64,000 nt of DNA, from positions 16,160,136 through 16,224,135 of the forward strand of contig NC_092813.1 of assembly GCF_040954645.1 (NCBI RefSeq), in the 5' to 3' direction. The translations under genes and the position numbers were made by a program. The first letter of the stretch is position 1. Each line of letters opens with the position of its first letter. Source of the stretch: Diabrotica undecimpunctata. Its lineage: Eukaryota; Arthropoda; Insecta; Coleoptera; Chrysomelidae. The notes under the pieces are model-generated. The model was not told the DNA's origin. It searched no databases and was given only the letters and a program-made list of their open reading frames with translations. This document shows positions 59,322 to 64,000 of the stretch, piece by piece.

Positions 59322-60540
59322 AATAATATTTTGATGAAAATGTATATTTTTATTTCCATATATGTATGAAAGGAGTTGAATGCAACAAAAAATTTTTTAC
59401 ACATACTCTGCAGTGAAATTCATTGTTTATTTTGTTATTAATATAAAAATACAATACAATACACTGCAACATAATTCAATATAATATTACAATACAAATT
59501 AAAATGCAATAGTCATAAGGTCACAACGTGGAATCCGAACAACTAGTCCACTAAACTATCACGGCTAATTAGGCGATGTGTATTACGATTATAGTTCGAA
59601 TATTTTAAAACTCTACCCTAAGATTCAATTAAAACAAATTTAGGTCAGTTGTTTACAAAAGAAACAATGTACTTAATAGTAATTTAATATACCATTTTAT
59701 ATAAATAAGTTTGCTAATAATTAGAAATAAAATCAGTGGAAATAATAACAAATAAATGTTTCCGATTCTAAAAATGCTAAGATATTAAATAAATATTATT
59801 AATCAGTATTTAAAAATGACAATAGGTATACATAACTTACTTACCCATATGTTAAGTATTTAAAACTTACTTAGGCATATGTTTAATTTACCATGATAAC
59901 AATGTTAATAAAAAAATATTGTTTGGTGATACAACTGTCAATTTATCTGACATATTTAATTGTTGTTTGTTGTGTATATAAGTACACTTGAACTTTCTTG
60001 AGATATTTACAAGTTTTAATTTATAATTTAACATGCCTAACGAGGCTTATTACTCCCGTGCAAATTTCCGAAGTCAAACGCGCGTATAATAAAAGTATAA
60101 CTTCAAAAACCAACAACTCGGATTATGTTGTAAATTTTCATTTTATTTTAAAATTTAGCATTTTAGCGTATATTACATACATTTAATAAAATTAACGTGG
60201 GGTTTTTAAATAGTTCAAAAAGGAAATTATATTGGGATTAGAACTAAGATAAACCAGCGTATGAACCAAACACGTAACATATTTGCCAATTAGACATGAC
60301 ACAAACGTATTTTAAAATTGACTGTTCTCGGTCATACAGTGATTTATTTAGATTATTATTTTGAAATACAAAAGACTAAAATAATTATGAACATTTAATA
60401 AAAAATACAAAAATTATCATAACAATATTTATTCTTTAGTATAAAAAGTGTTGTGCATTTTTAAAATAGAAAAATTTATGTTTGGGATATTGTCTTGATT
60501 TTAAAATAATTTGTTTCCCGTATGCTCCGTAAGTCATATA
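59322..60540. other. No gene; weak SINE-like trace
   Basis: AT-rich. At 59325-59340 ATATTTTGATGAAAAT mirrors ATTTCATCAAAATAT just left of the Gypsy 3 insertion. Near 59440-59505 ATACAATACA units recur. On the minus strand, 59571-59519 reads GCCGTGATAGTTTAGTGGAC and then TTCGGATTCCACG, which resembles the A box and T arm of a tRNA-derived SINE with the middle deleted; I give this low weight. The frame at 59998-60186 has no domain. Confidence 0.4.
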
Positions 60541-63500
60541 ATTTCTCCGTAATTCTTTTATTATATATAATTTATGGACTTCTTTTTTCAGAAAATTATA
60601 ACTGAAAAGATATTTCCAAATGCTGAAATTTGATTTCAGTTGGTTTGTCGAAAGATTTAGTTTTTGAAATCATAAATAACTTTGATAAAAAAAATCATTA
60701 TTGAACAGATTTCGGATAGTATAAAATATTTATTAAAAGTTCAAAATAGTTTAAACTTTAGGACCGAAATATGGATCTTATCATGTAGAACCTGTTGTAA
60801 TTACAATTGGTCCACTAAAGTTCTTATTGTAAACTGCTTTCTAAGGACTCCGTACTAGCTTTTCCATTATATACAAAAGTTTGTTTTATGGCATCCTGAA
60901 AACACGTTCAAAATTAATTCGGTTCCTAGCCAGAAAATGACTTCACAGAAGAAAAATTTGTAGACTTCTTTTTCCTGAAAATTATAACTAAAGCAAAGAT
61001 ATTTCCAAATGTTGATATATTATTCCGATGATTGAGTGATACAATTTTTTTTTGGTCGGTAAATAGTTTAAAAACGATATCCACAATGTAACAACTGCTA
61101 CTACAATTTATTAGAGTAAGTTCTATAATCTGCTTGTTGTGAAATACTTTCTAAGAAGACCTCAAAAGAAAATCGATCATATACATGACTTCATGTTCAT
61201 GGCCTCCTTAAAACACAGCTTAACATAGGTTAGGTTTCCAGTCATGAAAGTTTTTCCCTGTCGCAGAAAAAATTAAGGCATTTAAGGACTTCTTCTTTCT
61301 GAAAATTATAACAAAGCAGATATATCCAAATGAAATCCTGAAACCTGATTTCGGTGATTGGTTGGACGAAAAATTTAGTTTTTAAAATCATAAATAAAAT
61401 TGATAAAAAAAATTATTATTGAACATATTTCGGATAGTATTAAATATCTATTAAAAGTTCCAAATAGTTCAAAATATGGGACAAAATATGATACTTATCG
61501 TGTAATACCTGTTTCGTGTTTATGAACTGCTTTCTACGTACACCGTACAAGATTTTCCATCATATACATAAGTTTACATATTTTATGGCATCCTTAAAAC
61601 ATGCCCGACATTGATTTGGTTCCTAGCCATAAAATAACTTTCCTAGTCCCAGAAGAAAAATTTGTGGACATTTTTTTCCTCAAGATTATGATAAAAACAA
61701 AGGTATTTTCAAATGCTGATACAATATTTCGATGATTGACTGACAAAAATAAATTTTAAGATTCTAACTAAAATTGATAAAAAAATATTGATATTTTTTG
61801 ATAAATATATTGATATTTTTAGTGATTGAAGAGATTTTTGATCGGTTTTAAAGGCTCTTTCCTAACTGGTGAAAATAGTTTAAAAAACAATGATCACAAT
61901 GTAACAACTGCTACTATAATTTGAATTATTTCAATAATCTGCTTGTTGTGAACTACTTTCTAAGAAAGCCATAAAATCAAATCGATCATATACATGACTT
62001 CATATTCATGGCCTCCTTAAAACATAGCTAAACATAGGTTAGGTTTCCAGCCATAAAATGTTTTTCGCAAGAGGAAAATTGAAGTACTTCTTCTTTCGAA
62101 AAATTTTAAAGAAATAGATATTTCCAAATGCTGAAATTTGATTTCGGTTATTGTTTGGTTAAAAGATTTAATTTTAAAAATCATAAATAAAATTGATAAA
62201 AAAAATTTATATTGAACAGATTTCGGATAGTATTAAATATGCAAAAAAGTTCAAAATAGTATAAAATATAAGACCAACTTACGATCCTTACCATGTAAGA
62301 CCTGTAATAATTAGAATTATACCTCAAATATTCTTATTGCGAACTGCTTTCTAAGGATGCCGTACAAGGATTTATATTATATACATAAGTTTATTTTATG
62401 GCATCCTTAAAACACGCTCGAAATTGGTTTGATTCCTAGCCATACTATGATTTTTCAAGTCACAGAAGAAAAAATCGAGGACTTCTTTTTCCTAAAAATT
62501 AGTATAAAAACAAAAATATTTCCAAATGCTGATATAATATTACGATGATTGACTGATTAAAGTAAATTTTAAAATTAAGTTAAAAAAAAATATTTGTAGT
62601 TATTAACTAGGTTTTTTTTTGGTTTTATAGGTATCTCTCCTAACTGGAGGAAATAGTTAAAAAACGATACTCACAATGTAGCAACTGCTACTATAATTAA
62701 AGTTAGTTCTTTAATCTCCTTGGTGTGAACTACTTTCTAAAAAGACCATAAAAAGAAATCGACTATATACATGCCTGCATATTCATGGCCTCCTTAAAAC
62801 ACAGCTTAAAATAAGTTAGGTTTCCAGCAATGAAATGTTTTTCCCTGTGGCAGGAAAAATTAAGGCATTTAAGTACTTCTTCTTTCTGAAAATTATAACG
62901 AAACAGATAAATGCTGAAACCTGATTTCGGTGATTGGTTGGACGAGAGAGATATGATCCTTATCGTGTAATACCTGTTATAATTAGAATTAGTCCTTTAA
63001 TGTTCTTTTTGGGAACTGCTTTCTAAGGACACCGTACAAGCTTTTCCATCATATACATAAGTTTACATATTTTATGGCATTCTTAAAACACGCCCGACAT
63101 TGGTTTGGTTCCTAGCCAGAAAATGACTTTCCTAATCTAAAAAAAAATTTGTGGACTTTTTTTTCCTTAAGATTATAACAGAAACAAAGATATTTCAAAA
63201 TACTGATATAATATTTCGATGATTGACTGACAAAAGTAACCTTTAAAATTCTTTTCTAAAATTAATAAAAAAAATATTTGTAGTAAGTTATTGACGAGAT
63301 TTTTAAACGGTTTTAAAGGTATCTATCCTAACTGTTCTTAGTTCGTTAGTTCTTTAATCTGCTTATTGTGAAGTACTTTCTAAGAAGACCATAAAAAGAA
63401 ATCAATTATATACATGACTTCATATTCATGGCCTCCTTAAAACACAGCTCAACATAAGTTAGGTTTCCAGTAATAAAATATTTTTCCCAGTCGCAGGAAA

Positions 63501-64000
63501 AATTAAGGCATTTAAGGACTTCTTCTTTCTAAAAATTATAACGAAACAGATATTTTTCAATGCTAAAATCTGATTTCGGTGATTGGTTGGTTGAAAGATT
63601 TCGTTTTTAAAATCATAAATAAAATTAATAAAAAAAGTTAATTAACAGATTTTCGATACTATGATATATGTATTAAAAGTTCAAAATAGTTTATAATATA
63701 AGAACAAAATATGATCTTTATCATGTAAAACCAGTTATAATTAGAATAAGTCTTCTAATGTTATTATTGTAAACTGCTTTCTAAGGACGCCGTATAAGCA
63801 TTTCCATTATATACATAAGTATATTTTATGAAATCCCTAGAACACGCTCGACATTGGTTTGCTCCCTAGCCATAAAATGACTTTCCTGGTTATAAAAGAA
63901 AAATTGTTGGACTCCTTTTTTCTGAAAATTATAATAACAACAAAGATATTTCGAAATGCAGATATAATATTCCGATGACTGACTGATAAAAGTAACCTTT
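60541..64000. repeat. Satellite array of alternating A and B monomers
   Basis: Ten related monomers of roughly 280-415 bp alternate in two types; the common landmark GGACTTCTTCTTTCTGAAAA or its variants occurs near 60575, 60969, 61287, 61665, 62080, 62479, 62873, 63150, 63517 and 63909. Type A has AAATCATAAATAAAATTGAT, ACAGATTTCGGATAGTAT, then AACTGCTTTCTAAGGAC and TTTTATGGCATCCTTAAAAC. Type B has CGATGATTGACTGA, ACAATGTAACAACTGCTACT, then TACTTTCTAAGAAGAC and TTCATGGCCTCCTTAAAACA. The dimer repeats about every 640-800 bp and runs off the window. No coding potential. Confidence 0.88.

Noticed and set aside
59519..59571. A tRNA gene on the minus strand
   Set aside because: Only an A-box-like start and a T-arm-like end; the anticodon region is missing, so at most a SINE remnant.

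Overview
This window looks like insect nuclear DNA. It is AT-rich and non-coding apart from transposons, and it carries an env-bearing Ty3/Gypsy element of the errantivirus type, Penelope-like elements, several clades of LINE, Tc1/mariner relics, a tRNA-derived SINE and a satellite array. I cannot name the species; a beetle-sized TE load is plausible but not shown. I found no convincing host protein-coding gene, rRNA, functional tRNA or CRISPR. Essentially everything recognisable is a mobile element or a tandem repeat, often nested. Coordinates I counted by hand may be off by a base or two.

Layout. 1-845: a 528-bp tandem duplication. 1240-2945: a LINE endonuclease relic (minus strand), repeated at 43128-44480; the first copy carries a short LINE 3' end that the second lacks. 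3037-6622: the 5' part of a long-LTR Gypsy element (LTR, tRNA-Lys-like primer site, gag, protease), cut off before reverse transcriptase. 6747-7200: TA runs around an inverted fragment of the next element's LTR. 7201-15640: an errantivirus-like Gypsy element with both LTRs and decayed gag, pol and env; env holds a LINE 3' end with a 13-bp target duplication. 15790-17577: LINE reverse transcriptase relic. 17605-24016: two head-to-tail LINEs of the restriction-like-endonuclease type (minus), one carrying an internally deleted Tc1 element. 24017-31719: TA runs, a SINE and a 7.2-kb inverted pair of Penelope-like elements with four hammerhead ribozyme motifs; this block splits the second LINE, whose missing piece is at 31720-31874.

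32903-34851: a small DNA transposon with 36-bp terminal inverted repeats and a candidate RNase-H-fold transposase; a second lineage of the same protein family lies at 48160-49955 (minus). 35370-39583: RNase-H-bearing LINE (plus), abutted tail to tail by another (39584-43127, minus). 45178-47104: mariner-like relic with long inverted repeats. 50690-52755: three ~540-bp tandem units, one holding a solo LTR. 52987-59317: a young Gypsy element with a SAP domain at the start of Gag and, after integrase, a macrodomain-like module plus a CCCH finger. 60541-64000: a satellite of alternating A/B monomers running off the window.

Most promising: the macrodomain-like module in a retrotransposon polyprotein, the TIR transposon with its candidate transposase, and the inverted Penelope pair with its hammerheads. 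Almost every coding region is broken by frameshifts or stops, many of them at homopolymer runs, so sequence accuracy should be checked before the elements are called dead.
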